A stretch of DNA of 64,000 bases from Nothopassalora personata. Its lineage: Eukaryota; Ascomycota; Dothideomycetes; Mycosphaerellales; Mycosphaerellaceae. Under the pieces are notes generated by a model. It searched no databases and was not told where the DNA came from. It saw only the letters and a list, made by a program, of their open reading frames with translations. Of the stretch, positions 21,545 to 32,742 are shown piece after piece. The translations under genes and the position numbers were made by a program. The stretch covers positions 3,534,001 through 3,598,000 of the forward strand of contig CM066291.1 of the NCBI GenBank assembly GCA_033816765.1, read 5' to 3'. How positions within the stretch are numbered: position 1 is the first letter of the stretch; each line of letters starts with the position of its first letter.

Positions 21545-22087
21545 ATGGTCTCACCCACCCCCCTCCTCATGGCTGTCACCACCCTGCTCCTCACCATCTT
21601 CCGCCCCGTCTCCGCCATCCCCGAAAAGCACCCCACCCGGCCCATAGACGGCCTAACCTCCCTCGACAAATACCGCAAATTCAACATCGCCATCCGCCGC
21701 TACCGCGACAACTACTGCACGCACCCATCCGGATCCCCCGGCGACTTTGGCGTACATCCCGGCCCTCGGACTTATATCGCCGAACCCAAACCCAAGCACG
21801 CCGAGGATGAATGTCACTCGTGGATCGATGGGGACTCGTTCGGTAGTTACGACTTCGAGTGGGAGCCGCGGAAGGGCTATGAAGGCCAAAGGGGTCATGA
21901 CGATCCGGCGCTGGGGCCGAAGGGGATGCTTAAGTTCTGTCGGATTACGGTGTTTGAGAGTGATGATTGTGGCGGGAAGGAGGTTGGTGTGTTGACGGAG
22001 GCGAATCGGTGGGAGAATATTGGAGCTTGTCATGGGGATTTCGAGGTGGAGGGGAGGAGTTTGACGGTGCAGTGTGCGGAGCTTTAA
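21545..22087 (+). CDS. Small secreted Cys-containing protein, effector-like
   Basis: Single exon, 180 aa. The start at 21545 (aaccATGG context) gives a clear signal peptide, MVSPTPLLMAVTTLLLTIF to about residue 24. The mature part has six cysteines (DNYC, DECHSW, LKFC, DDCGGK, GACHG, VQCAEL), an even number suited to three disulfides. It also has the motif GSYDFEWEPRKGYE, and C-R-I-T-V-F-E-S-D-D-C near the end. I recognise no named family. A broken paralogue lies at 39113-39569 with the same order of motifs (SSYDFEWKPSTDYE, then CSINMYADHDCKG), so this is a gene family of the species. Secretion is inferred from the signal peptide, an effector role only from size and cysteines. Confidence 0.72.
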   Translation: MVSPTPLLMAVTTLLLTIFRPVSAIPEKHPTRPIDGLTSLDKYRKFNIAIRRYRDNYCTHPSGSPGDFGVHPGPRTYIAEPKPKHAEDECHSWIDGDSFGSYDFEWEPRKGYEGQRGHDDPALGPKGMLKFCRITVFESDDCGGKEVGVLTEANRWENIGACHGDFEVEGRSLTVQCAEL

Positions 22088-22447
22088 AGGGGGTGGATGG
22101 GGTAGGATGATAGCTGGGGAAGCCCTATTGGAGAATTCTACTTGAGGAAAGGACCCAGAGCTGGAGCATATGTTGTAGCTGGAGCATATGTTGCAGATCC
22201 TCCTCCTCAATGACTGACGCAGCGCGATGTCGGGAGACGTACGTAGCATGAAGTACAGGTGCAATTGCAGCTACCTTTTCAGAGAAAGCTCATGCCAAAG
22301 TGCCGTCTGTATTATTTCACAGTCGTCTGTGCACATAGACCGGTGCTATATAGCGGAGCACACTTCACGATCGAAGTTACTCGTCTTGAATAGCTGGCCT
22401 GCGTTCATGGTCAGCACTGTCCGCGAAGCAAAATATGAGTCGATAGC

Positions 22448-23102
22448 TTACTTAGCTTTGCCACCTCCCACTTTCTTCCAGCATTCCTTTCCAAAGTTCC
22501 ATTTCTTGATCAAGTTGTCTTTCGAAAGCTGGTCGAAGCTGAAAATGCGATAATTGGACTCCTTGGAACGGTAGATTTCCAAGCTGCGGAGATGCTGAAG
22601 GTCCAGCCACCCTTCGTCTGCGTCGAATTGATCCAGAGCTCCTGTGGCCCTGTGCACTCGCGTCGTGCACGACTGCGACCTTGACGTGCACCTCTTCAAG
22701 TGATGGGAGGCGATCAAGTAGCTCCGCAATCTAGTCCGGATGTGGGACACCTTAAGTGCTGTCCTCAATAAGCAAGAACTCTGCGACCTTAGTTCGGAGC
22801 GCTGGACTGGGCACTGAGGCGTCGGTGACGTGGCCGTAGAAATCGACGTGGTCGAGGATACGAATGACCACATCACGCTTGCTTGCTCTGTTGAGGTACT
22901 CAGCATTGAACTGTTTGCCGATCCTGCTAGCGGTGGGATCTGCCAAATTCTCGACTTCCAGTGCAAGGTGATGTTCTTCAGCAGCCTGATGGCGCGTAAC
23001 GAGCAGCTCATCATAGCTACTGTCACGCATCTCTTCGGGCAACTCGAAAATTGGCAAGATGTTGCGCTTGTCGCCTATTGTGGTGGCGTCGATGTTTGCC
23101 AT
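22448..23102 (-). pseudogene. Decayed F-box-like gene (relic 4)
   Basis: Starts MANIDATTIGDKRNILPIFE then LPEEMRDSSYDELL, a degenerate LPxELRxxIY box. The first frame runs to LLIEDST and a TAA at about 22756. Coding-like pieces continue across frames: ALKVSHIR; then IAELLDRLPSLEEVHVKVAV; then ALDQFDADEGWLDLQHLRSL ending ...FGKECWKKVGGGKAK at 22448. Three frame changes are needed, which no intron of normal size explains. The C-terminal piece is well preserved, so inactivation may be fairly recent. Confidence 0.65.
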
Positions 23103-23507
23103 GATACCGGGTTCGTGGTTTGGTGATTGTGGATCCGTATAAGCTGATGGAGTTCGAGTGACGGTGTCTGTGCTGTCAAGTCTATGTCGTGATGTTCTGT
23201 GAGATGGTATCGGCTTATACGATGTTAGTCGTGCGTCGTGTTCGCGGGAAGTGTCGCAGCTGCAAAGGCGGAATATATATATATATACTGCAGGCAGGAA
23301 AGTGCAATGGAGCCAAACAAGGATCAGAGGTCAATGCAGGCGTCGTGAACTTCCTGCGCAAGAGCGACAGTCATCTGCTGTATCGCGTGTCGACAACCGC
23401 GATAGGGGTAGATGCATCGAAGATGAGTGGTGTGAGTGCAATGGAAGAGCTGCAGCGCGCGCATTGCTTCGACATAATTTCCGTCATCCACACCACCCAT
23501 CCCCACC

Positions 23508-24775
23508 CTACTGCACATTCACAGCCTCAGCCTTGAACCCCTCCAAATCACTCGGGTCCCTCAAACTCCTCGCATTCCTCACAACCCTCACCTCCGCTGC
23601 CCTAGTCAACACAAGATGCCTCTCCCTCTCCCTGTCCCTCGCCCCCTCCTCTCCCTTCCCCGCATTCAACTCCGTCTCCTCCTCCAATCCCTTCTTCACA
23701 CTCTCATAATGCTCCGCCGTATCCTTCAACACAGCGTGCATACTCGCCAGGACCATCTCGGTAGCCTTGGCCAGCGGGAGCTCTTGCGCCGCGACATCGT
23801 CTGGACTCCGCCAACTCAAGGTTGAGAGAAGGTCTGCTTTTAAGGCAGCTTGTCTGAGCCGCGCAACGAGCAGAGCGGCGAACATATCTCCCGTGCCGGA
23901 AAAGAAGACGGGTAGTGCAGGGACTGTGATGCGGAAGAGGCGCGGTGCATTGAAGGAGGTCGCTGTTGAGCCGATGATGGAGAGCTGTGCTTTGGCTTCG
24001 TCGCTCTGACCTTCAGGCGCAGTGTTCGGCAACCGTATCGACGTGATCAGCACATGCGGCAGCGTGTATTCCTGGTGCAACTTGCTGATCGCCTGCCCCA
24101 TACTCTTCAAATCGTTGATCTTCACGCCACTCAACAGCTCAGCCTCGAACTGATTGGGGAGAATAAGGTCCGCATTTGATAGCAAGCTCTTGTATGCCGG
24201 TACTGTCTCTTCTGCGACGTATATCCTGCCATTGTCCCCCATGACTGGGTCGAGGATCCAGAAGAACGAGCCAGGTTTCGTACTCGCACGGAATTTTGCG
24301 TCTCTTCCTATCTTCCCTACCTGTTCTACCATCGCGGCGGTAGGGCAGTAGCCGGAGAGCATCATGTCGAAGTGAGCGAGGCGGGCAGTCTTGAGGCCAT
24401 CGTAGATTTCGGCGACTTCCTCGGGCGGTGTCTTGCGACCTTTGAAGGTCTTGTATGCGACGTGGTTGCCTGGGAAGCATCTCTCGTCAGGACACTAGAT
24501 CATCAAGAAGTTGTCTTGCGCTTACTGTAGTTCACGGTATGGATCGCGGACACTTCACAGCCCAATGTCTGCATGCAGAACGTGGCCATTGTGTTTCCGA
24601 CGTAGCTTTACCACCTTTAGCTTCGCCGCATTGTATGTCACGTTCCATACTCACCCGGATGTCACCTTTGACTGCGATTAGCTTATCAGCTTACCGCCGT
24701 GTGAGAAGGAGCACCCACATGACTGGCAACGGCCAGAACGTGAGTCTCTGGAACCTCTGAGTCGCTGGGAGCCAT
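23508..24775 (-). CDS. BUD16: Pyridoxal kinase (vitamin B6 salvage), with an 11-nt microexon
   Basis: Four exons: 24775-24719, 24665-24655, 24605-24526 and 24469-23508; introns of 53, 49 and 56 bp, all GT..AG; 369 aa. The splice rebuilds THVLAVASH-VTSG-YVGNTMATF and NYS-NHVAYKTFKGRK, which match the start of fungal pyridoxal kinases. The second exon has only 11 nt (GTGACATCCGG) and supplies V-T-S and part of G. Other family motifs: DMMLSGYCPT, FFWILDPVMGDNGRIYV, ADLILPNQFEAELLSG, LPHVLITSIRLP, and the ribokinase-type anion hole FSGTGDMFAALL with its catalytic Asp. The enzyme phosphorylates pyridoxal, pyridoxine and pyridoxamine with ATP to make the PLP cofactor in the cytosol. The gene symbol is that of the yeast homologue and is by similarity only. 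Confidence 0.92.
24655..24665 (-). other. 11-nt microexon of the pyridoxal kinase gene
   Basis: Flanked by an AAAG acceptor (intron 24666-24718) and a GTGAGT donor (intron 24606-24654). Without it the protein would miss the conserved H-V-x-S-G-Y-V-G segment and the frame would shift, since 11 is not a multiple of three. Confidence 0.8.
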
Positions 24776-25152
24776 GATTGACATGAAGAGCACTGTTCGG
24801 ATGGAGCTATGTCTTTGCGGGATATCTCGAGGGTAAGCTATGGTTGATGTCTGCAGGTGGTGCTCGTGCGATCTACTCCAATTGCTGAAATGACGCAGCA
24901 AAGTTTCGCGATCAGATCCGTGAAGTCGGCGCGGTCCCTGCTCTTCCCTGCCGATCAAGGCCGATGTTGCCGCACACATGGCCATGCAATGTACAGCTCT
25001 TGTCTTCGTTCGTTTTGCATGCAACCCGGCACATTTCCAACATGTCGTGCTCTTCCAACGCATTTTAGCCAGCTCCTTTGAGTTGCATTCCCCAGTGCCG
25101 AAGACCTTGAACACCTGCTAGGATGGCGTAATCGTTCAGTCTTGCTGCGATC

Positions 25153-26146
25153 TTACTCCTCGTCCCCGATCTAGAGTAAGAGTGTCAGCAAGAGCCATTG
25201 TTGCGCTGCAGTATCGGAACATACCTTTGGTGCGAGGTAGAATCGCAGATAGCTGTTGTTTGCGAGACCGTATTCGACCAGCAGAGGAACCTCGTTGCTC
25301 AAGCACAACTTGACGCTTCCGCTAAGACCGCTAGCCTTGCAGAAGTTCATGAGGTACTTGAGAGAGAAAGTGAGCGCGACTGGCTCAGAGAGGTTGATCT
25401 CGATGTTCTGATCCGGCTTCTCAACGTTCGTGTACGAGCGTAGGGTGACGGATCCGTTCCCGATGTCGCCATTGCACTTGAAGCTGACGCCGTCTTTTGT
25501 GCACTCGATGGAGACTGTTGTGCTCATCAGTATGTTGTACAAGGACTCGCTGTGAGGCTTCATGGCCATACCTGACTCTGACAACGCGCTGAGATCTCTG
25601 GTGATGCGCTGGAACTCTGAGCTGGGCAAAGAGATGGTTGCAGCGTACTCTGTGTCTGGAATTCCCAAGTGCTCTTGATCGATATCCATCAGTTTGATGT
25701 CGTACTCGCTCAGTCTGTCGCTCGCTGCGCTCTCGAATGTGAAGTTGACAACATCTGGCGCGTCCTCGGCCTTCATTGTGAGAACGTCCTCGTTCTGCGC
25801 GCATCGTAGAACCTTCGTGAGGGATGTGAGGTTAATCCCGAGAGCGATGTTGCGGTCGCATCGGAAAGGCGAGAAGGACTCCGACTTGAGCATCATGGAC
25901 ACGAGAGCAACGTGGGAGTTGTCCATGGCCTGGAGGGCGATGCCCGAGTCATTGCAGTCGAAGTTGCAGTCTTGGACCAAGTCCTTGATCGCGTCGACGA
26001 CCTGTATGCTGTCAGCAGCTTGACATTGGACACCGACACGCGTTTTCTGTACCTTCTTCAGCAGGTTGGCCTGCTCCAAACGTGCTTCCAACACTGAGTC
26101 AATGTTAGCAGCGGCACCTGCGGCATCATTCGAGAGGTTGCATACT
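25153..26146 (-). CDS. POL30: PCNA, DNA polymerase sliding clamp
   Basis: Coding exons: 26146 (only the A of the start codon), 26093-26053, 26001-25572, 25514-25225 and 25170-25153. The introns are 26094-26145, 26002-26052, 25515-25571 and 25171-25224; 259 aa, the normal PCNA length. The family starts MLEARLEQ; here the sequence before LEARLEQ is CAG|TG, so the ATG is rebuilt from A|GTATGC..CTCAG|TG. Motifs: [39 protein letters not shown], the interdomain connecting loop [40 protein letters not shown], and the C-terminus RFYLAPK-IGDEE, where an 18-nt exon encodes IGDEE and the stop. Intron 3 (57 bp) is stop-free and in frame; without removing it the protein would carry 19 foreign residues. 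PCNA is the homotrimeric ring loaded by RFC. The gene lies 16 kb from RFC2 on the same strand. Confidence 0.94.
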
Positions 26147-26263
26147 CTTGACCGTGCACTACTGAAGTGTTGTGTGAGAAGTCAAGGGCTGTGGTCGAGT
26201 GCTGGATGTGATGTTGTTTCCCAGTTGGCTTCGTGGGATAATGGATAAATTGAAAGGTTCGAA

Positions 26264-26269
26264 GACGCG
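26264..26269. promoter_or_regulatory. MluI box upstream of PCNA
   Basis: ACGCGT at 26264-26269, about 118 bp upstream of the PCNA start, followed closely by CTCGCGAG. It is the same core as in the RFC2 promoter and the known MBF site of replication genes. One 6-mer alone could be chance; the pairing with RFC2 raises its weight. Confidence 0.45.
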
Positions 26270-26695
26270 TTCCTCTCGCGAGAAAACACGCTAGTATGTA
26301 CAGTGGGGCACTTTCGCGATCCAAGGAAAGCCTTGTCTTGGTTCCTTCGCCATCAGAGATCTATGTACATCTTTGGAAGAGGCAACGAGAACGAGGTCGA
26401 AGTGTCCCTGACGACCCGGGTAGCATCCCAAGCACCGATTCAGTGACCACTGTTTCATTTCCCAAGCCCATCTTGCGAATCATATGCATCCCCACCATAT
26501 CGTTTGGTGTTACGATAGCACAAAGCACCCATCATACACTTTGGCCCATATATGATTGCTTGGCGATGAGTCGAGCTCTGTAGTTGGCGCATCGTGCGCG
26601 CATACCGTGAAGCTCCTGGGTGCCATCCGTACGACTTCCAGTGCCGGAGTCTCGTGACCGTGACCATAATGACACGAGTTGCATAGTCTTGCACA

Positions 26696-27087
26696 TCAAG
26701 CCTTACACAACCCATAGAACAGCGTCCAAGTCAACACAAAACCCATCAATCCACCAAACATATCCCCCACCCACAGATCCCCCATCGGCCGGAAGAAATA
26801 ACTCTCCGCCTTACTCTCCGCCTTCAACGAGAAGATCAGAAACGACACAATCGCCGTCCCCAAGAAGTAAAAGATGAAACCAGGTAGAGATTCCAGTCCC
26901 AGGGTACCAGCGGCGACGCCGAAGAGAGAGGCCGTTAGGGCGCGGATGTTGGACACGGTCTAGAAGATGTTAGTGGAAGCGCTAAGAGGGAGGTTAGGGG
27001 ATTTGGGGGAAGCGGACGCACGCGAGCATTGTGCTGGACACTTTCGGGCTGAATAGGGTGGATTGCGAGTTCGCGTTCGTCGAGCAT
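26696..27087 (-). CDS. EMC6: ER membrane protein complex subunit 6
   Basis: Two exons, 27087-27022 and 26959-26696, with a 62-bp intron (GTGCGT..TTCTAG, branch CACTAAC); 109 aa, the usual EMC6 length. The start MLDERELAIHPIQPESVQHN was chosen because homologues begin close to ELxIxPxxxES and the context GAAAATG is good. The splice gives NAR-TVSNIRALTASLFG, the conserved cytosolic helix. Two or three membrane segments follow (SLPGFIFYFLGTAIVSFLIF; FGGLMGFVLTWTLFYGLC). The EMC is an ins­ertase for tail-anchored and multi-pass proteins in the ER. Intact and highly typical. Confidence 0.93.
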
Positions 27088-27872
27088 TTTCGACGTCAGA
27101 CCTGTACGTAACGGCTTCTTCGACTTCGTGGCAAACTTCGCTCTAGTGTCTTGATCTGTGCTGAGCCTCACAGTACGACGACTTCGTGCCTGTCAGATGG
27201 AATCAGACGCTCGAGACGAGAATTCCTGCCAAGCGTTGCTGGTGGGTTGTCGTTCCTGTCGGTAATCACACGAGCCCGAGATTGACAGAGTGAGATCGTA
27301 GCTGGAGCTACCTAGCCCAGTCTCCTCCGCGAAAAGGTCCAGCCCGGAAGCAGTGAGGATCTGGCGGCGTGCGATATGTGATGTCGATGTGGTCGTTGAA
27401 GTCATCCGGGTGCCATGTCTCGACAAGTCCGGATCTCACTAGCGCGAAAGCAGGAGGCTCCAAAATTCCCGGCGCTCGGGCTGAACGGGCCAGCTGTTCC
27501 GTCTCAGACGTCACTCTGTGACTCTGTCATGAAGCTGGAGATCACTTCTTCTTCCACGATACCCTAGCCTGCGATTTCTAGGCTACGAAAATAGGGGATG
27601 ATTGCGGCTGAGACGTAGTGTACGAAAAGGAAAGGGTGAAAGTCTTGCACCGATGGTCACGGTATGCACGACGGGCGGGAGTTGAGATACACGATCTTTG
27701 AAGATCGCTTATACAGTGCTAGGCTACTTCACTTGCTATTGATAGTACAGATTGTTGGAAGGCGGTCAGAGATGTCCTACAGCAGGTAGGTCCAGCGTGC
27801 GAAGCGTAAGGTGATCTCGAAGACACCAGTGTCCGGGTTGACTGATTATCCATCCTCAGGTAGTCCATCGAG
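27088..27872. other. Region between EMC6 and the next minus-strand gene
   Basis: About 790 bp holding the EMC6 promoter and the 3' end of the next gene. A minus-strand open frame near 27.2-27.5 kb lacks an ATG and family motifs, so I do not call it. Confidence 0.4.
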
Positions 27873-28751
27873 TCAGTCTACAAGTCGTCCGTAGTCGTCG
27901 AGGTATCTGCGCAAGGAGTTTAGTTATGTCGCAGGCAATTCATGGATTTGTGACGATACTCACTGTTGAAGATACGTGCTCAAACTATACCCCTCGATCC
28001 CTGTCGCTGCTCTCAAAAGTTGCAGAGCTCTTCGGAAGTACTGCTCGTTGACGTGTGGGCTCGAGGCGTTGCCCATGGACATATATGCTTCTGCTGTCTT
28101 GAGAATGTCAGCTGTTGGTCGATAAGGTGAAGCAATCTTACTCACTGTTGCAAGCAACTCTCCAGACACGGCTTGTTGCGCTGTCGCAGCAGTGATACCT
28201 CTCTCCAAATAGTCCGTCGCAGGTTGAAGACAACCCCTAGCCTCGACATACTCTGTGGTAGCCGCTCGTCTTTCTGCGTCTGCCAACTGCTGAGCCGACA
28301 GCTCTGCTTCCCAAGTACTGTTGGTTGACTGAAAAGAGCGCTGCGAGTGGGTTGATCCGACCTTGGATGATGAGCTGCCATCTATTCTGTGTATTCTTGC
28401 CAAGGCAGGTTGTGCTTTCGACAGCCAGGCCTCACCTAGTCCTTGCAGTGCAGCCAAACTGTCGGGATTTCTGTGGTTGAGGACAAGCCACTGTCGACTA
28501 CACCAGGATGTGATGTCAGGTACGCCTCCACTGTCAGCATCTATGCACGCAAGCCTTTGAAGACCTGTCACAACCCAAGTCTGTTCTTGGTTTCGGTTCG
28601 CCTGTCGCATAAAGGTCGTTGCATCCAGGTGCGCGATGATCGTCCGCGCCAGGGTAACATAGCTACGCCAATCCTCAGGCGACGTCCGGAGCATGGCATA
28701 GATCTGACCCAGGCTGGTTATGCACACCATAATGCGCTGTTCTTCGTTCAT
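27873..28751 (-). CDS. Uncharacterised alpha-helical protein, 257 aa
   Basis: Three exons, 28751-28146, 28097-27964 and 27906-27873; introns of 48 bp (GTGAGT..CTCAAG, branch GCTGAC) and 57 bp (GTGAGT..GCGCAG). The last exon adds only YLDDYGRLVD and the stop. The protein is predicted all-helical: N-terminus MNEEQRIMVCITSLGQIYAM, middle NPDSLAALQGLGEAWLSKAQ, a Ser-rich linker (DGSSSSKVGSTHS), and C-terminal repeats like TAEAYMSMGN and FRRALQLLRAATGIEGYSLS. The pattern resembles TPR-type solenoids but I cannot name a family. Intron 2 is a multiple of three and stop-free, so it could be mistaken for coding. The splice and composition support a real gene. Confidence 0.7.
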
Positions 28752-30413
28752 GGCTTTAGCGATGATTAGCAGGAATAGCAGGATGCAGACGAACAGATAT
28801 ATTATGCTGACCGCGTCGTCTACGACACCGAGCTTTCAGCTTGCTGTAATGCCCATGCACGCTTCTGATTGCTCTTGACATGGGCTCCACTGCCCAGCGT
28901 GAGGTCTTCGGTGTTGGTGTGAGAGATCGTCTTGCTGGTGGTTGATGGACCTTCACAGGCCCTAGCGAGGACGTACTACCAGGCCACAGTTGCGGCTGCT
29001 CGACCAACGGAGCATGATGGAGACAACAAAGTGGATGCGTCTGCTGTCAGTGCGAAGCGAGCTGAATCAATTAGTAGGCATGTTGTCGAGGCACTACTCT
29101 GGATCGCTTTAGGTTACAAAGGATTTCGCCACTCTGTAAGCTGTAGCAGAAGATGGCCCTTGCAGCGGTCTGTCCGAAGTAGGTGGAAGCCTAGAAGCAT
29201 GTGAGCCGCTGCAAAGTGATGTCCAGCCATATAAATATTCGACGATCTGACGACCTCATCTGACCGCCCCGAGGGCCGCGAATAGGTGAGATGTTGAGCC
29301 GCATTGCGTGAATGGACAGGCTATCGACTAGACCCATGCAGTCAGCCGCAAAGACTAAGGCGCGAGACGACGCGAGAGCGTGGTAGTCATAGCCATATGG
29401 CGCGGCCGTGAAAGTGTATCTCTTTCAAGTCGGCCCGTGATTAGCAAGCGCGGCGAGCATGCTTGGCGCGACGTCGCCAACGGCTCCGCTGGCAGGTTGA
29501 TACCAACCCGGCGTTGGCATAATAGTCTTGCCGTTCCACAGGTGATCAGCATGGTCTCGATGGGCAGCTGCCAACACGCCTCCAGGGCAAAGACATGGGC
29601 AGCCTGACTGCGCCGGGCCCGTCTGTATGGAGGACTACCTGTGATCTGTATGTTGGTCACACCAGATAGCTGCCACGTGAACCTAGTGTATGACGAGATC
29701 CACGACGTCATTTGGAAAGGCTGCGAATTGCTGCAACATCATTAATAAGAAGCGATAGTGGATGCTTCAGGTGCGCGTGGACACCAAGTGCAGTCGAAGA
29801 GGTGAAGGATGCTCCGTCATCAGACAGGTGTCATGCTGCAGGGCTGCTGTCGCCACTCGCAAAAGCCATGCACACGATGCACTCAGACATAAGTCTCGCG
29901 TTAGGGTTCGCATGTCGCGGGTCGTTCCACTGAACGTGTTGTCCAGATAGGAGGGCGGCAGCGGCAGGAACCTGTGCACGCAATCCAGCTGTGGCTGGAG
30001 AAAGTGGTGCCTGTTCACCTCCAGGTGTTCGTGTCATGGACACGCTGGTTGCACTAGAATAGTGCTAGATTCACGGCTTGTGAGATCCGGTTGCTGCGTG
30101 CCCCTTGGAGTCGATCGTTCTATCGTTTTGGCCCTTATGTCAGCGCGATGCACCGTTGAGTAGTCTGGTCTACACCTGCTGACGCTGTCGCATGCTGCGC
30201 ACACACAGTTCCGCCGACTGCCTACACCGCGACCCCTACTTCACCTCCATCATTTGTGATTCACATAGCCAGCTTTCAAAGCCGTCTCGCGTTTGCTTAG
30301 AAACACCATCTGGTAGTACACGGAACCACGACCCAGCCGCGGCTGCCGGCGACATTAACCCGTACCGACCGCTTGCACGAAACGAAACGATGCGACGAAT
30401 GAGCAGTAGATGA
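28752..30413. other. Gene-poor intergenic region
   Basis: About 1.7 kb between divergently oriented genes. I see only short overlapping open frames, none with an ATG plus family signature. It should contain two promoters. Confidence 0.45.
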
Positions 30414-30486
30414 ATGGAGACTATAAACACGGATGACAGCCCACTAGCTGCATATCTGGAAGGTACGTCCCCAATCGCATGGTAAT

Positions 30487-30517
<31 letters not shown>

Positions 30518-32386
30518 TGCACGACGAAGCAAGGGCACAGGAGCTGATGTCCTACCGCAGGCGAGGGTTCCTTCGAGCCGGATGTCGACGACGATGATGG
30601 ACGAGCCGGTGATATCGACTTAGACGAAGATGCACGACAACCCTCCTTTGCACCTCCCTCCAAGATCCCACCGCAACCACGAGGGAAGATACCTCAGCTG
30701 ATTCCGGTGACGCAAGCACCACAGAGCGCAATTACCCGAGCACACGATGCTTGGTCAACAGCATGGAACGCGAACGTCGGCCGAGCAGACAATGCCAAGT
30801 TCGTCGAGCACTTTCGCTACACCATCGTAGCATCCCAGCTGCTGAACGAGTACCTCGACCATGGCGCTCTGAAGCCATCCTCCACACCGACAGTAGGCCT
30901 GGATGGAGCAGTAGACATATCATCCACTCCGACAGTGAAAGCTAGCCTATATGGAGCTGCGGCTGCGGCAATAGTTGCTCTGGCACTGGCTTGGCTGTTG
31001 CAGTACAGTCGGGCACGCCGTGTGTGGACAAAGAGCAGAGTTACTCTAGGGCTTACAGTCGTGGTGATGGCGGCAGTCGTCGGGTACCAGTACATGCGGA
31101 GAGAATGGTTGAAGACGCTGCGTCGCCAAGCGGTCGAGTCTGTCTCGGTATTGGCCAGCAACTGGCAGGCGTTCGAACTCTCCTCAAGCTCGACTCTCTC
31201 GTTCATCCAGGAGGTAGAGCTAGTGTCCAAGGGATACAGGCTCAGCACGCCTCTGCCACCTGCATCGCGGATCGAAGAGAGCGCGACGTCACGAAGATGT
31301 GCTAGACTCAGGAAGGCACTCCACAAGGCACATGCCTCGACGATACGGGCCTGCATCGATGCATGCGCTGCTCTGCGACCTTTGATCGAAGAGGATGATC
31401 TGGACAAGTACTTCGAAGTCTACGACATCTCAATTGCCGACGCCCGAGATGCGCTCAGCGTGGACACGCTCAGCGTGCTGGAAGATGACCCGGAATCACT
31501 CAAGTCCCTCAGACTGCTGAGCTTCCGAGCAGGAATTCTCCGAAGGGTGACACTCTGCTCGCTCATGGCTCTCGAGGCTGATGGTGGCAAGCCAGACATC
31601 CACAGATGGCAGATCGCGATTGATGTCATGCGCGGCCTCAACAAGACAGTGGCTGCATCGACGGAGCGTGTTCGGATCATCCTCAGCGAGACTGAACACT
31701 TCAATATACCAGCCACCCCGATAAAAAGCTGCTCCACGCCCAACAGAGAGAAAGTACGGAGCCAGGTCCGCAAAATTACTGCGCTCTCGTCTGGCATCCG
31801 CGGACTGCAAGCAAAGATGCAAATCCTCCGCGAAGAGACCAACAAATCCATCGAACGGTCAGACGATCTGACAGACCTGGGCGCTTCGCTCATGTCTCAA
31901 TATGAGTCGATCGGATCAGATCTGAAAGAGCTTATGGCAGCTTGGGAGGCAGGCAAGCAATCCCTGCAAAGCAACATCATCAAGCAAGAACGACGAATCT
32001 CAATGGCATCAAGCGGCGTTCGATCTGCAGTGTCGAGCCTAGGTGGCTTGACAGCGGTCGAAGAATACGACGGACCAGCCGATGCACTGCGGGTGTTGAA
32101 TGGAGAAGGCACCAAATCCAACCGCTCCAGCATGGCCACCACGCCTTCAGACGAAGAAATGGTCTTTGAGGCAGTCGCCATGCCGCGACAGCGTGCACAC
32201 ACCAACACGACTCTCACACGCGAAGAGCGGATTGTCAAAATGCACGAGGAACGCGAGCGCCAAGCACAATTGCGTGCCAAGCGTGACGCGAATACAAGCA
32301 TGCTGCGCGAGCTGGAGTCGGTCATCAACCTCCGGCCGAAGAAGCCGACGGCCAATGGCACATCGGCGAGGATAACGTCCTTGTGA
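30414..32386 (+). CDS. Vezatin-domain (myosin-binding) membrane protein
   Basis: Two exons, 30414-30462 and 30561-32386, joined by a 98-bp intron (GTACGT..CCGCAG); 624 aa. The start was placed at 30414 (METINTDDSPLAAYLEG) because the spliced frame then continues EGSFEPDVDDDD, an acidic N-terminus. After a basic Pro-rich stretch come two membrane segments (ASLYGAAAAAIVALALAWLL; RVTLGLTVVVMAAVVGYQYM), then a long helical region with conserved-looking RCARLRKALHKAHASTIRAC and SFRAGILRRVTLCSLMALEA, and a basic coiled-coil C-terminus. This matches the fungal vezatin/Inp2 family, where the yeast member is the peroxisomal receptor for myosin V. Peroxisomal location here is inference. The intron contains a hexanucleotide repeat. 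Confidence 0.78.
30484..30515. repeat. CAACAG-type microsatellite in the vezatin-gene intron
   Basis: AACAGC/CAACAG repeats about five times within the 98-bp intron. It would be polyglutamine-type sequence if exonic, but the flanking splice sites and frames put it in the intron. Confidence 0.8.
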
Positions 32387-32742
32387 TTCTGAGCATTTGC
32401 ATGGGTTCGTGTCGTTGGTGGAGTGGGGAGTAAAAGAGAGAATATACCGCATTATACCCTTCTCGTTAGGTATTTCAGGACGTACAGGACAATTTGGGTT
32501 GTATCTTTCGCGATTGGCGCGGCACTGAGACAAAAGGGGAGAGCGTTTTTGGGATGTGGTGGGCGTACTGCTGCTTGCTTGCTTCTGCTTGCACAGATGG
32601 GACTATTGACGGACTTGCGCTCTTTTTGCTGCTATTCTCCTTGTCTTCGCTGTGGTCATTATTCAGCGTGCTGTCACTTTCAAGCTACCAACCATTGACT
32701 GTATCCTTGAGAGTTCCATCGATGCCGTGGCTGTCCGCCTCC

